This document shows, piece after piece, positions 27,328-37,021 of a stretch of 55,593 bases of DNA. Position numbers and translations under genes: made by a program. Numbering within the stretch: the first letter of the stretch is position 1; each line of letters opens with the position of its first letter. The notes beneath the pieces are model-generated. The model did no database searches, had not been told where the DNA came from, and saw only the letters and a list, made by a program, of their open reading frames with translations. The stretch comes from Gottfriedia acidiceleris (lineage in GTDB: Bacteria > Bacillota > Bacilli > Bacillales > Bacillaceae_G). The stretch lies in assembly GCF_002128425.1 (NCBI RefSeq), contig NZ_NESS01000019.1, positions 1-55,593 of the forward strand, read 5' to 3'.

Positions 27328-27381
27328 TTGAAAAACGACACTAGTGTCGTTATAATGAAATAAAAACGACATCAGTGTCGG
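27328..27381 (+). promoter_or_regulatory. Promoter with two TetR operators
   Basis: A near-consensus promoter: -35 TTGAAA (27328-27333), 17-bp spacer, -10 TATAAT (27351-27356). The spacer is filled by the perfect 16-bp palindrome ACGACACTAGTGTCGT (27335-27350). A second site, CGACATCAGTGTCG, lies just downstream (27367-27380), about where transcription would start. The layout fits repression by the TetR protein encoded at 28624. Confidence 0.85.
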
Positions 27382-27401
27382 TTTTAAGGGGGTTAAGCAA
27401 G

Positions 27402-28670
27402 ATGAAGGGTCTAAGGAATAATAAAGGTTTTTTTACATTAATGGTTGCACAAGCGATTTCAAATATTGGTGATTGGCTAAGTATTGTCGCAATCATTACG
27501 CTAGTAGGGATAAAATGGAATGCGTCGCCAATTGAAGTATCATTTATTATTTTATGTCTTGCGGTTCCGATGGCTTTATTAGGTCCTGTTGCAGGGACGA
27601 TAGCAGATCGGTTCAGTAGAAAGCAATTGATGGTTTTATCTGACATTGTTCGTGCTGGTTTATTTGTTTTGCTTGCATTAGCAAATACTTTATGGATGGT
27701 CTATATTTGTTTGTTTACGATTGGACTGTTTTCTGCTGTTTTTAATCCTTCAAAAAATGGCAAGTTAAAAGAACTAGTTCCGAATGATGAAATCAAGAGC
27801 GCTATGTCAATTACAACTATGATTGACTCAGCTACAAAAATTTTTGGACCGATTTTGAGTGGGATCCTAGTATCGGCAGCTGGAACAACGCCAGTATTTT
27901 ATATTAATTCAGTATCATTTATTATCTCTGCGATCTTAATTTTCTTATTACCAAAAGTTGCAGAGCAAATTAAAGAAGAAAAAGTGAAAGATAAAGCTAA
28001 ATCTTCCTATAAAACTGAATTTATGGAAGGCGTTACATTTATTAAATCCAATACTCAAATTTTAGTAGGTATGTTATTTTTAGGTTTTAGTCTCTTAATC
28101 TTGCAGTTATCAGATTCGCAAATTATAGTTTTAATAAGGGAACTTAAACATGCATCACCAGGTTTATTTGGCTATTTAGTAACTGGATCTGGAGTAGGAA
28201 TGTTTTTTTCAAGTTTAATATTAGCTAAAAAAACTAATTATCGTGCCTATAATTTAATGCTAATTGGAGTTTGTGGAATTGGAATTGGTTTTGGTATGAT
28301 GGCTTTATTCACACATATGAATCTTGATGTTTCAATTGTTTGGGCACCATTATTAGGGTTGTTTGCAGGATTTGCAGCAGGCTTAGTATTTGTTCCATTC
28401 CAGGCATCTGTTCAAGTCGAAACGCCTGTTGAATTAACTGGTAGAGTATTTGGTGTAATAGGAAGCGTTACCACAACTGCAACGATTATCGGACCTTTAT
28501 TAGGTGGATGGCTATCAACAGTAATAGGTGTTATTCCAACATTTATTATATCTGCATCACTTTTAGTATTTGTATCACTTATAGGATTCCTAACAAAAAA
28601 TAGAGTAGAGCGGGGGAAGAAAGATGTCTCCGAAAGTCAGCAAGGAGCACCAACAGCAACGTCGAACTAA
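27402..28670 (+). CDS. MFS efflux transporter controlled by TetR
   Basis: A 422-residue MFS exporter with 12 predicted helices and the AGTIADRFSRKQLMVLSD loop motif A. The N-terminal NIGDWLSIVAIITLVG matches the MefA-type group and its paralog at 23010. The ATG at 27402 follows AAGGGGG; the GTG at 27375 lies inside the second operator. Its 3' end overlaps the tetR gene by 47 bases, so the two are one transcription unit and the pump is induced when the repressor binds its ligand, most likely an exported drug. Confidence 0.9.
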   Translation: MKGLRNNKGFFTLMVAQAISNIGDWLSIVAIITLVGIKWNASPIEVSFIILCLAVPMALLGPVAGTIADRFSRKQLMVLSDIVRAGLFVLLALANTLWMVYICLFTIGLFSAVFNPSKNGKLKELVPNDEIKSAMSITTMIDSATKIFGPILSGILVSAAGTTPVFYINSVSFIISAILIFLLPKVAEQIKEEKVKDKAKSSYKTEFMEGVTFIKSNTQILVGMLFLGFSLLILQLSDSQIIVLIRELKHASPGLFGYLVTGSGVGMFFSSLILAKKTNYRAYNLMLIGVCGIGIGFGMMALFTHMNLDVSIVWAPLLGLFAGFAAGLVFVPFQASVQVETPVELTGRVFGVIGSVTTTATIIGPLLGGWLSTVIGVIPTFIISASLLVFVSLIGFLTKNRVERGKKDVSESQQGAPTATSN

Positions 28671-29241
28671 AATATTAGAAGCAGCAAAACAAGTGTTTAT
28701 CGAAAATGGGTATGAGAGAACGACAATGAAGCATGTGATGGACGCATCGAATGTTAGTAGAGGTGGCTTATATCAATATTTTGCTAATAAAGAAGAAGTG
28801 TTTGAAGCACTTTTATCTGAATCGCTATCGAGAGTGTCTCATGAAACAAGTGAATTATTGAATCAAAATGTTGATTCGTATTGGGAATTACTTTTATTAA
28901 GGATGTTCGGTGAAAAAAGAGTGCCAAACGATCGAATGGATCCTTTGGCACCAGTTACTTTAGAGTTTTTCATTACAGGTAGGAACGATGACAGAAGAAA
29001 AAAGTATGGAAAAGAACGGTATTATTATGGTATTAAAATCTTTTCTGATGTTATTAAAGAAGGTCAAAAAAACAAAGAATTTAGTAATAAGTATGATAGT
29101 GAAATTTTAGCAAGAATGATTGTTTCTTTTATTGATGGACTTGCATTAGACTATGCAATACTTTCAGGAAAAGAAATAATGATAAAAGAACAATCGATTT
29201 TGTTCGTACAGTTTTTAAAATTTGCTCTAGAGGTTGAATAA
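28624..29241 (+). CDS. TetR family transcriptional repressor
   Basis: A 205-residue TetR regulator: N-terminal helix-turn-helix RTKILEAAKQVFIENGYERT, then VSRGGLYQYFANKEEVFEAL, and an all-helical ligand domain with a WELLLLRMFGE core. A GGGGGAAG site lies inside the upstream MFS gene. The probable operators are the 16-bp palindrome in the MFS promoter and its second copy. C-terminal ligand-binding residues cannot be assigned. Confidence 0.92.
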   Translation: MSPKVSKEHQQQRRTKILEAAKQVFIENGYERTTMKHVMDASNVSRGGLYQYFANKEEVFEALLSESLSRVSHETSELLNQNVDSYWELLLLRMFGEKRVPNDRMDPLAPVTLEFFITGRNDDRRKKYGKERYYYGIKIFSDVIKEGQKNKEFSNKYDSEILARMIVSFIDGLALDYAILSGKEIMIKEQSILFVQFLKFALEVE

Positions 29242-29287
29242 GAATTCCGGATTGTTATGGAATGAACAACACGATTAAATAAGCTGA

Positions 29288-30062
29288 TTATTTATTTAAC
29301 ATATTCCAAGTCTTTTCTCCAACAATCCCGTCCGGTGTTAAACCATTATTTTGTTGAAATAGTTTTACGGCATTTGCAGTCTGAGTACCGAAATGACCGT
29401 CTGGCGTAATGGCTAAAAGTTGTTGAATGGTAATGACATAAATGTTTGAATCTCCCAGTTTAATAACATGACCAGGGTATTTTAATGAGTGATACAATAA
29501 ATGCCCTACATTTGTTTTGAAATGATCAAAAATCTCCCTATATTTTACAAACGGGTATGGACACGGTTTTCTAGTAACATCATAATGGCGTACGACATCT
29601 TTTGGATTTAAATTAAACATTGAACACAAATCATTCACAACCATTACTGTTCGAATAATCGTCGTATATGAAATACGATTATTCTTTTCAACACACATTT
29701 CAACTGAAATTGATAACAAATTGGCATTTGGCTTTAATGCTTCAACTCCACGAAATGGCACATCATTCACATAAGTATACTTTTCATTTGCATGAAATGT
29801 GACCTCATTTAAAGGTATAATACAAATAGCCTCTTTTGGATCCACAAAAATATGTGCCGATGCATAAGTTGGTTTACGCCACTGACTAACTGCTTCCGAA
29901 TTTTTTAGCGGGCAGAACCTCACTGAAATATTGGTAATGACCGTTAGCAGTCGCAACCGGGATTTGCAGTCCAATGTATGACGATTTTTTAACTCCATTT
30001 AATTTTTGCCCTGATCTTGTATATTGATTAATCGGTATGAATTTATTCTTCCAGCTTGCCAT
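29288..30062 (-). pseudogene. Frameshifted N-acetylmuramoyl-L-alanine amidase
   Basis: Reading from ATG 30062 (behind AGGAGG) gives FIPINQYTRSGQKLNGVKK, which is the start of a phage-type amidase_2. Three one-base indels are needed to stay on the family sequence: one missing A in the A6 run (near 29983) to read IVIHWTANPG, one extra T near 29947, and one extra A near 29905 to reach SEAVSQWRKPTYASAHIFVD. Downstream the domain is intact (HYDVTRKPCPYPF zinc motif) with a C-terminal peptidoglycan-binding repeat (TPDGHFGTQTANAVKLFQ). Either a decayed prophage-type lysin or homopolymer errors. Confidence 0.75.
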
Positions 30063-30301
30063 GAAACAACCTCCTTTTAAGAACAAATTAAGGAGTTGTT
30101 TAAGGTGTTAAATACCATAAATCACTAATATAAAATTATGACTCTTAAAATTTTTCATGTGGAGAATAAATAAATTATTTGGGAGTTTGGAATGAGTTCT
30201 CGGTACGAGCCTTGGAAGGTTATGAAATTGGATTCTTTACATGACATAAAATTGAAAACTAATAATATGGCTATACTAGTACTGAACAAAGGAGTGATTA
30301 T

Positions 30302-30520
30302 ATGAATTTTCGAACGAAGGAACAAATTTTAACGGAACAGCCATCAATAGAAAGAAAAATAGAATTTAGAGGGAATAAATACAAATTAGTTGATACAGTT
30401 CATGATGTTTCACACGGTGGGTTTAATGACCTTACATGTTATACATACCGAAATGAAACAGAAAACGCAGAATTATTCCTTTATGTACAAAAAGGAAAAA
30501 TCGTAATTGTTGGACCTTAA
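30302..30520 (+). CDS. Small soluble protein, 72 aa
   Basis: AAAGGAG precedes the ATG. The protein is charged, with a beta-rich middle (KLVDTVHDVSHGGFNDLTCY) and a C-terminal ELFLYVQKGKIVIVGP. No signal or membrane segment and no recognised family. It is monocistronic with a terminator after it. Confidence 0.7.
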   Translation: MNFRTKEQILTEQPSIERKIEFRGNKYKLVDTVHDVSHGGFNDLTCYTYRNETENAELFLYVQKGKIVIVGP

Positions 30521-30530
30521 GAATAAGTTT

Positions 30531-30560
30531 AAAGACTGTCTTATACTACAGGCAGTTTTT
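30531..30560 (+). terminator. Terminator of the 72-aa gene
   Basis: AAAGACTGTCT/AGGCAGTTTTT stem with an 8-base loop. Confidence 0.75.
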
Positions 30561-30644
30561 ATTTATTTTAAGATAATATGAAGAAATTAAGAGATATGTA
30601 GCAAAATAAAGCGATAGATTTCAAAAAATGAGGTGGCATATGGA

Positions 30645-31154
30645 TTGAAAAAAATTATTCTTTTATTCTCAATTATTTTCTTAACTGCTTGTTCGCATAA
30701 CGGTGCAGTTGAATCATTAAAAAAAGAATATCCAAAAACTATAAAACAAGTAGTAGATCAATTACCTAAAGATGTCCAAAATGAACTAGTTGTACCAGAA
30801 AAGATACCGTTTAGAGCAAATGAGGTCTCGATGGATATAAAAAAAAATCAAGGAAATGGAACTATTAATGCTACCTCGTTTAATTACTCAAATGAAGAAA
30901 GAGAGGTAGAGATGTTTGTCATCACTTATCATAATAAAAAACCCACCTTCTCTGATGTTCAACAACCATTAAAAACAACCAAATTAAATGATGGTACAAA
31001 AGTCTTGATTGTTGCTGATGATGATAATACGAAAACAATTCGCTGGAAGAAAGATGGGCTTTATCATTCAATCTCAATCCTTTTTTCAGAGGAAACTGGT
31101 AAACAATACTCTATTAGAGATTTAGTAAAAACTGCAAATTCGATGAGTAAATAA
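30645..31154 (+). CDS. Lipoprotein, 169 aa
   Basis: A TTG start eight bases after AGGTGG gives MKKIILLFSIIFLTACSHNG, a lipoprotein signal with lipobox LTAC (Cys16). A GTG at 30633 would add four residues. The mature protein is Lys/Asp-rich with beta-strand segments (NEVSMDIKKNQGNGTINATS) and a DGLYHSISILFSEE strand, resembling small Bacillus lipoproteins of unknown function. It is monocistronic and followed by a strong terminator. Confidence 0.8.
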   Translation: MKKIILLFSIIFLTACSHNGAVESLKKEYPKTIKQVVDQLPKDVQNELVVPEKIPFRANEVSMDIKKNQGNGTINATSFNYSNEEREVEMFVITYHNKKPTFSDVQQPLKTTKLNDGTKVLIVADDDNTKTIRWKKDGLYHSISILFSEETGKQYSIRDLVKTANSMSK

Positions 31155-31171
31155 CATTTTTATTGTTAATA

Positions 31172-31206
31172 AAAAATGAGACCGTCAAAAAGATGACGGT
31201 CATTTT
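31172..31206 (+). terminator. Terminator of the lipoprotein gene
   Basis: GACCGTCA/TGACGGTC stem (31180-31187 with 31194-31201), flanked by an A-run and T5. Confidence 0.88.
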
Positions 31207-31281
31207 TGGCATATGAAAGTATAAATTGGCGGAGAAGAAATTTCAAACTTCCTCAAAGCCTTGCCAATTGGAGAGTTTTCT

Positions 31282-31422
31282 TTATTGATTTTTAACTTCA
31301 TTAAGAGCTTCAGTATTTGATTTACTTGGAGCAAAATAACCTTCTGAATTAACTGCAGCAGGTATAGGTTGCCCTTTATTTTTGTTTTTCTTTTTAACAT
31401 GTGGATTTTGATTATGACCCAT
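31282..31422 (-). CDS. Small basic protein, 46 aa
   Basis: On the minus strand, ATG at 31422 follows GGAGGTGATATTG. The protein starts MGHNQNPHVKKKNKNKGQPI and is Lys/Asn-rich, with a hydrophilic C-terminal half. Composition resembles small spore or ribosome-associated basic proteins of Bacillus, but I do not recognise it. The reading frame and ribosome binding site are good. Confidence 0.65.
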   Translation of the reverse strand: MGHNQNPHVKKKNKNKGQPIPAAVNSEGYFAPSKSNTEALNEVKNQ

Positions 31423-31505
31423 CAATATCACCTCCAAATTTAGTATGTGCTACAATTCAAACTTACTTTCGAAATTGTTATTAACAATAAGTGGGAAGAA
31501 TTTTG

Positions 31506-33005
31506 CTATGCAATTTTCTTCTCTTTTTGGCTATTCCTTTTAGACCGGTTTAGAATTAGTAAAGCTAAAATTGAAAAGAAGATTGGACCTGCTATCATCC
31601 AGATTGTTGAGTTATAATCACCTTCAATAGCCGGTTGAATAATCGTAAAAAAGTTTGCAAATCCAACTACTAAAATAACGAGAATGCTCGCAAATAAAGC
31701 AGATGAATTTGACTTTAAAATTTGAAATGGCTTATCGACTTGATCATTTCTTTTAAACATTGGATACGCAATACCTAAAAATATATAAGGTAAAGTCATT
31801 GAAACATTCGTCATTAAAGTTATTTTATTAAAAAATGATGATGCTCCTTCACCGCCGAATGACGTTAGGACAATAATGATTGAAACAATTGAGAATTGTA
31901 CCCACATTGCATTTACAGGCATACCTTTTTCATTTGTGTCTGAGAATTTAGTCGGCCATAAGTATTTTGGTGTGCCTTTAATGATTGTTTTTAATGGTGC
32001 ATAAATTAATGTGAAAAATGCTCCTGTGTAAGCAAGAAACATTGATAAACCAGTAATTCTTGCAAACCAAATACCTATTTGATCGGCAGTATGTGCCGAT
32101 GAATTAAAAGCTTTTCCAAGCTCTAATCCTAAATTGTACATAAGTACATATGTTATGTTCCCTAAATTAGTTGTGCTAGCACTTAAATCATTTGACCAGT
32201 TAATAAAAATACCTACTAAAAAAATACCTAACGAATAGCCTACTGAAATAATAATTGCTGAAATTGTAATTCCCTTTGGAAAGTTTCGTTCAGCGTTTTC
32301 TGTTTGATCTACTAACCCGCCGATTGCTTCTAATCCGCCATATGCAAAGATTGCGAATACAACAAATGACAATATTGCAAGGGTAGTAAGATAATTTGGA
32401 TTTGGTGAGTGAGCAAATGCTGATGAAAAACTTTTAATTGGCTGTGCAAATTTTCCTCCATTAAATATAAAAATAATGATACTGGTAATTAGTAACACTA
32501 TATTTAATGAGAAAACAGTAACCCCTCCAATGGTTGTAACTTTGCTAATACTTTCAATTCCCTTTGAAGCAAAATATGTCACGACTAACATCCAAAGTAA
32601 TGCTAATAAACCAATCGATTGAGTAGAAGAAAGTCCAAATAATGAAAGGGATTGTGTTTTATCTCTACCAAAAATAAATGTTGATAGTGGAATCCAAACC
32701 TTTGAAGAGACACTAACCATATAAATTACATAGGATGAGAACCACATAAATGTACCGATGAAAGCGAATTTAGGTCCAACTGAATCGGCCATCCATGTAT
32801 AAATTCCACCTTCAGAATGCTTATAGGCAGCTCCGAACTCAGCCATCATAAAAGCAAAAGGAATAAAAAACGTAATAGCTGAGAGTAAATACCATGGAAT
32901 CGCACTATATCCCATTAAATAAAAAGCGGTAGGTATATTTCCGAAACCATATACAGTTGTAAATACCATTAATATTAATCCAACAAGTGAAAGTTTTTTA
33001 CTCAA
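31506..33005 (-). CDS. yjeM: Amino acid permease of the YjeM type (APC superfamily)
   Basis: A 499-residue APC-superfamily transporter with 12 or more helices. It matches E. coli YjeM along its length: GLILMVFTTVYGFGN start, FIPFAFMMAEFGAAYKHSEG, and the conserved AIFAYGGLEAIGGLVDQTEN and FFTLIYAPLKTIIKGTPKYLW. Physiological substrates of YjeM are uncertain; glutamate/GABA-type antiport is suggested for the family. The TTG at 33005 is about eight bases after GAGGTG; a GTG at 33011 is the alternative. It is monocistronic. Confidence 0.85.
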   Translation of the reverse strand: MSKKLSLVGLILMVFTTVYGFGNIPTAFYLMGYSAIPWYLLSAITFFIPFAFMMAEFGAAYKHSEGGIYTWMADSVGPKFAFIGTFMWFSSYVIYMVSVSSKVWIPLSTFIFGRDKTQSLSLFGLSSTQSIGLLALLWMLVVTYFASKGIESISKVTTIGGVTVFSLNIVLLITSIIIFIFNGGKFAQPIKSFSSAFAHSPNPNYLTTLAILSFVVFAIFAYGGLEAIGGLVDQTENAERNFPKGITISAIIISVGYSLGIFLVGIFINWSNDLSASTTNLGNITYVLMYNLGLELGKAFNSSAHTADQIGIWFARITGLSMFLAYTGAFFTLIYAPLKTIIKGTPKYLWPTKFSDTNEKGMPVNAMWVQFSIVSIIIVLTSFGGEGASSFFNKITLMTNVSMTLPYIFLGIAYPMFKRNDQVDKPFQILKSNSSALFASILVILVVGFANFFTIIQPAIEGDYNSTIWMIAGPIFFSILALLILNRSKRNSQKEKKIA

Positions 33006-33210
33006 AATCACACCTCATTAAATAGTCGATTATATATGAATATAAATATTTTCTTCAATAATCGCCGAAATTATTAGGGCATAACAAACGGTCTTTAGTT
33101 TTACTAATTTTTTAGAAATAATATGGAATAGTTTCATTCAATTTTTCAAACGCTAAGTTGATTATTAAATACTAAAAAATGGTTTGCTTGAAAGAGAAAG
33201 GATGAAATAA

Positions 33211-33909
33211 ATGAGCTTTAATGAAGTAGCATTAAGAGTTATATGCTCATTTTTTGTTTTATTTATATTAACGAGATTAATGGGGAAGAAGGAGATTAGT
33301 CAATTAGATGTTTTTACATTTATAACGGCCATTACAATAGGGAATATAGCCGCATCAATTTCGGCAGATAAAACATTAGATATTGAGGATGGGATTATTG
33401 GATTAGTTGGCTGGGCAGTTTTAACGATTATAATGGGGTATTTAAGTTTAAAATCTAAGACTGCACGAAAGATTATACTTGGGGAACCAATTATTTTAAT
33501 TAGACAAGGAAAAATTATGGAAAATGCCTTAAAAAAAGCTAGATTAGATACAGAGCAATTTCAAGGAATGCTTCGTAATGAAAATATCTATTCGTTGAAA
33601 GATGTAGAATATGCTATTTTTGAAATTGATGGCAGCCTATCTATAATGGAAACAAAAGATGTTAAAACGAAAAAAAATAAAACATGGAAAAAAACTTTAT
33701 TATTTCCAACTTCAACAGCAGTGGTATCTGACGGGGAAGTAAATGAAGATGCATTATCAAATTTAAACTTAGATAAAAAATGGTTAATGGCTCAACTCGA
33801 AAAGGTAGGTATAAAATCAATTTCTGATGTGTTTTTTGTTGAAGTACAAACCGATGGGACATTATATATCGATCTCCAAGATGATCATTTCAATGAAGAA
33901 GAAAGTTAA
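33211..33909 (+). CDS. DUF421 membrane protein (YetF-like)
   Basis: A 232-residue protein with three N-terminal helices including the family motif FILTRLMGKKEISQL and DVFTFITAITIGNIAA. It continues into a soluble DUF421 C-terminal domain (GEPIILIRQGKIMENALKKA, LRNENIYSLKDVEYAIFEID). B. subtilis has several such proteins (YetF, YdfS, YrbG) of unknown biochemical role; some are linked to spore germination or envelope function. AAAGGATG precedes the ATG. The stop lies inside a bidirectional terminator. Confidence 0.9.
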   Translation: MSFNEVALRVICSFFVLFILTRLMGKKEISQLDVFTFITAITIGNIAASISADKTLDIEDGIIGLVGWAVLTIIMGYLSLKSKTARKIILGEPIILIRQGKIMENALKKARLDTEQFQGMLRNENIYSLKDVEYAIFEIDGSLSIMETKDVKTKKNKTWKKTLLFPTSTAVVSDGEVNEDALSNLNLDKKWLMAQLEKVGIKSISDVFFVEVQTDGTLYIDLQDDHFNEEES

Positions 33910-33953
33910 TTGACTCACATCCTAAAGTGGATATGAATCAATTAACTTTTTTT
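33905..33953. terminator. Bidirectional terminator between DUF421 gene and mtnD
   Basis: An 18-bp stem (33905-33922 with 33929-33946, wobble pairs) plus T7. It overlaps the DUF421 stop codon and also faces the end of mtnD. Confidence 0.88.
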
Positions 33954-33958
33954 AAAAA

Positions 33959-34471
33959 TTATTCGTAAATAGGTACCCAGCCCTCTGTAGTAACAAACAA
34001 TCGAACTGCTACTACTTTACGATCCTCTGCTAATGTGAAGTAGTGGCGTACATTAGGTGGTACAGAAATTAAATCACCAGGATTCAAATTAACATGGAAA
34101 AAGCCTTCATTTCCTTCGATAATAAACGTACCGTGACCACTAACTATGAAGCGAACTTCGTCATCTGTATGGTGATGCTCACGGTTGAAGTTTTTAAGTA
34201 ATTCATCAAGATTTGGAGTTGCTTCTGAAAGAGTAATAATATCACTCGCTAAATAGCCACGTCTTGATGAAATACTGTCGATTTCAGCTTTAAATGTTTC
34301 AAGAATCGCTGCTTTTTCATCATCTGATAAAATAAATTTTTCTTGCAACGAACTATGTAATTGTTCGATATTCCAATTTTCATAAATTACACCTTGTTCT
34401 TCTAAATATGCTTTTACTTCAGCATCACTTGTAATATGAAAATCCTTTTTTTCTACCCAAATTGTTGCCAT
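33959..34471 (-). CDS. mtnD: Acireductone dioxygenase
   Basis: A 170-residue cupin that oxidises the acireductone of methionine salvage to 2-keto-4-methylthiobutyrate and formate (Fe form). Metal ligands are visible in HHHTDDEVRFIVSG (His, His, Glu) and the final His in VPPNVRHYF. The ATG at 34471 follows AGGAGG by nine bases; a TTG at 34477 is an alternative. It is the last gene of the mtnW-X-B-D operon, 16 bases after mtnB. Confidence 0.95.
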   Translation of the reverse strand: MATIWVEKKDFHITSDAEVKAYLEEQGVIYENWNIEQLHSSLQEKFILSDDEKAAILETFKAEIDSISSRRGYLASDIITLSEATPNLDELLKNFNREHHHTDDEVRFIVSGHGTFIIEGNEGFFHVNLNPGDLISVPPNVRHYFTLAEDRKVVAVRLFVTTEGWVPIYE

Positions 34472-34487
34472 TCTCAATTCCTCCTAA

Positions 34488-35114
34488 TTAATTTTTTATA
34501 AATAAATTTTTTGGTATACTTTGTAATGCGTATTGAAATAGAAACTCATAAGCTTCTAAATGTTTTTTAGCCTCAAACGCTGATTCGGCCCATACTGTTA
34601 TACCATGATTATGAATTAAAACAGCACCATGATCATTCTTAATATGTGGAAGAAATTCGTTTGCAAGTGTAGGGATATGCGCATGATTTTTTATGATTGG
34701 AATTGTAATTTCTGCATCTTCTTCCCATAGCCCTAGAGCTTTTATAATTTCAATACCTGAAAAAGATAACTCATCCTCGTATGGAAAATCCTTTGTAATA
34801 AAGTTATTTGCTAAAGTGTGGACGTGAAGAACGCATTTTGCATTTGTGTGTTGATAAATTAGACGATGTAAAATGGCTTCAGCTGATGGTTTTTTTGATT
34901 CATCCCAGACAGATTGGTCAAATTCATTAACGAGTAAAAAATCGTCATAAGTATGTTTCGTTTTATCTTTACCACTTGTTGTAACTAAAAAGTTTAAAGG
35001 TTCATCATTTACTTTAATTGATAAATTTCCGCTAGTTCCTAAAAACCAATCACGATCAGCAAGTACTTTTTTTACTTCACGGATTTCATCATAATGTTTG
35101 AAAAAGTCCTTCAT
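34488..35114 (-). CDS. mtnB: Methylthioribulose-1-phosphate dehydratase
   Basis: A 208-residue class II aldolase-fold enzyme that dehydrates 5-methylthioribulose-1-phosphate. GTSGNLSIKV (phosphate loop), HVHTLANNF and HNHGITVWA (zinc His) are present. The gene starts in an ATGA overlap with mtnX, indicating translational coupling; AGAAGGAGG precedes it. Length and order match B. subtilis mtnB. Confidence 0.95.
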   Translation of the reverse strand: MKDFFKHYDEIREVKKVLADRDWFLGTSGNLSIKVNDEPLNFLVTTSGKDKTKHTYDDFLLVNEFDQSVWDESKKPSAEAILHRLIYQHTNAKCVLHVHTLANNFITKDFPYEDELSFSGIEIIKALGLWEEDAEITIPIIKNHAHIPTLANEFLPHIKNDHGAVLIHNHGITVWAESAFEAKKHLEAYEFLFQYALQSIPKNLFIKN

Positions 35115-35764
35115 ACTAGCACCTCCTTCTCTAATGAAGCTCGAATATCATAGAAATTTTCAAAAGGAATGTAAGGTAAAGATAGTTCTTCGCATTTATC
35201 TTTTAAGAAATCTCGAGCAAAAATTAAGTTGGCTTCTTTTGCAATTTGTAAGTCAGTAATTGAATCGCCAATGACAATAATAAAATCATTTGCTTCACTA
35301 AACTTTCTTTTAACTGATGGCTTACACATTCCACAATCATTCGTACAGTTTTCATCACAAGAGTGATCCCAATGAATTTTTACAGTTTGACCTGTAAAGT
35401 CAGTACGATTACATAAAATATCTGCAGGTGGTAAGTAATCTGCTAATATAGGATGAACGAAAAAATCTAGTCCGCCACTTACAACTTTTAACTCATATTG
35501 TTGACCACTTACAAATTGAATAAAATCGCTAAAACCTTCTCGAATGACAGTACGATCGATGACAAAATCGGTCATTTCCTGTTTTTTCGTTGAAAGAATT
35601 GTAGCAAACATTTTCTCTACACCTTCTCGAATTGATATCTTGCCGTTTAATACGTCACTTGTTAATTCACTTACTGAAGGAGGAGCAAATTCTTTAATTA
35701 AATTAACGATATTGTCTCCCTCGGTAATTGTTCCATCAAAATCACAAAAAATCTTTATTGCCAT
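35111..35764 (-). CDS. mtnX: 2-hydroxy-3-keto-5-methylthiopentenyl-1-phosphate phosphatase
   Basis: A 217-residue HAD phosphatase: nucleophile loop FCDFDGTITEGDN, Ser/Thr motif KVVSGG, and GDSITDLQIAKEA. A Cys-rich DENCTNDCGMCK insert is present as in other Bacillus MtnX proteins. It removes phosphate from the MtnW product. GGGGGT lies upstream of the ATG. It sits six bases after mtnW and overlaps mtnB by four bases. Confidence 0.93.
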   Translation of the reverse strand: MAIKIFCDFDGTITEGDNIVNLIKEFAPPSVSELTSDVLNGKISIREGVEKMFATILSTKKQEMTDFVIDRTVIREGFSDFIQFVSGQQYELKVVSGGLDFFVHPILADYLPPADILCNRTDFTGQTVKIHWDHSCDENCTNDCGMCKPSVKRKFSEANDFIIVIGDSITDLQIAKEANLIFARDFLKDKCEELSLPYIPFENFYDIRASLEKEVLV

Positions 35765-35770
35765 TGTTGT

Positions 35771-36991
35771 TTACCCCCAAAGTTGTAGTGCTTTTTGTAG
35801 TGATGTATTTGGAAGTGCGTAGTCATTTAGCTCAACTCCAGACAATGTTGCTGAAATTGCTTCTCTAAATGCATTACCTCCACCAATTGGTCCATCCGGA
35901 TGACCATGAACACCACCGCCAGCGTTGATGACTTGCTCAATTCCAAAATCTTGAATTAGTTGAGGCACTAGTCCTGGATGAATTCCAGCAGAAGGTACTG
36001 GGAATGTCTCTTTTAATCCATTTGATACGGTTAAATTTTCAGCGATTTTTAAAGTTGTCTCTTTTTGTAATGCAACTGAACCATATGGTGAAGGGAAAAG
36101 ACTAAAATCTGCACCCGCAATTCGTAAAAGTTTACCTAGTAATAATCCTGCGTCAATTCCATAAATTGGAGAGGATGTAAATGCACCCGAAACAGCAGGA
36201 TGAGCCATAATTGGAACATTAATTGATGGGTCTTCTACCAAACCTTGTAGTACATCAATTCCATAAGAAAACACATTTAATAAAAATACATCAGCACCAG
36301 CTTCAGCAGCACGTAATGCTTTTTCTTTTAACTCATATGTACGGCCAGTTAAATTCACGGCGTATAATGTTTTGTGTCCTGTTTTCTCATAAACTTGGTT
36401 CAAAATATTTTTTCCGTGAGTAACACGATCTGTAATAGATGTAATCGTGTCAAAAAGAATCTCGTCATCTTTTATTAAATCGACCCCACCTAAAGCTTGC
36501 TTTTTTAATTCCTCTGAAATGTATTGAATATCTCTGCCGATAATTGATTTAAAAATGCTCATTAATAAAGGTCGATCATATACATCCAATTTCTCTCGAA
36601 TGCCTTTAATACCAAATTTTGGACCGGCAAATAGAGCTAAAATGTCATCTGTAAAGTTTAAATCGATTAGTTTAATTTCACCATCAAGTGATAGCTTTCC
36701 AAAGACAGTTGTTAAAATAGCTGGAAGATCAGCTGAAAAATTTAAGCTAGGATAATAGATTTCAATAATCCCTTTTGTTGGTTTATACTCTAAAAAGTTA
36801 ACGATATTTTCTTCACATTCTATTTCACGAACTGAAAGAACTTTGCCCTTATGCTTTTGTAATTGAATTTGATCATTTTGCGGTAAAGATGTCCATGAAC
36901 CAACCGTTAAACCTAGAGCAATTGACTCTGCTTTTTTTTCTAAATGATGATTTTTATCATAAACTTGGTAAGTTGCTATTACTCCACTCAT
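35771..36991 (-). CDS. mtnW: 2,3-diketo-5-methylthiopentyl-1-phosphate enolase (RuBisCO-like)
   Basis: A 406-residue RuBisCO-like protein of the YkrW class. The carbamylated-Lys motif [10 protein letters not shown] is present, along with the [10 protein letters not shown] and [13 protein letters not shown] loops. RuBisCO residues needed for CO2 fixation are replaced, as is typical for the enolase. It is the first gene of mtnW-X-B-D and lies 31 bases downstream of the S-box terminator. GGAGG precedes the ATG. Confidence 0.95.
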   Translation of the reverse strand: MSGVIATYQVYDKNHHLEKKAESIALGLTVGSWTSLPQNDQIQLQKHKGKVLSVREIECEENIVNFLEYKPTKGIIEIYYPSLNFSADLPAILTTVFGKLSLDGEIKLIDLNFTDDILALFAGPKFGIKGIREKLDVYDRPLLMSIFKSIIGRDIQYISEELKKQALGGVDLIKDDEILFDTITSITDRVTHGKNILNQVYEKTGHKTLYAVNLTGRTYELKEKALRAAEAGADVFLLNVFSYGIDVLQGLVEDPSINVPIMAHPAVSGAFTSSPIYGIDAGLLLGKLLRIAGADFSLFPSPYGSVALQKETTLKIAENLTVSNGLKETFPVPSAGIHPGLVPQLIQDFGIEQVINAGGGVHGHPDGPIGGGNAFREAISATLSGVELNDYALPNTSLQKALQLWG

Positions 36992-37021
36992 TTAAAAAAC
37001 CTCCAATAGTTTTAATCAAAC

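Noticed and set aside
36223-36423. Frames antisense to mtnW, mtnE, mtnK, mtnA and both glutamine synthetases
   Set aside because: They are shadows of well-supported genes, with no binding sites and no protein-family features.
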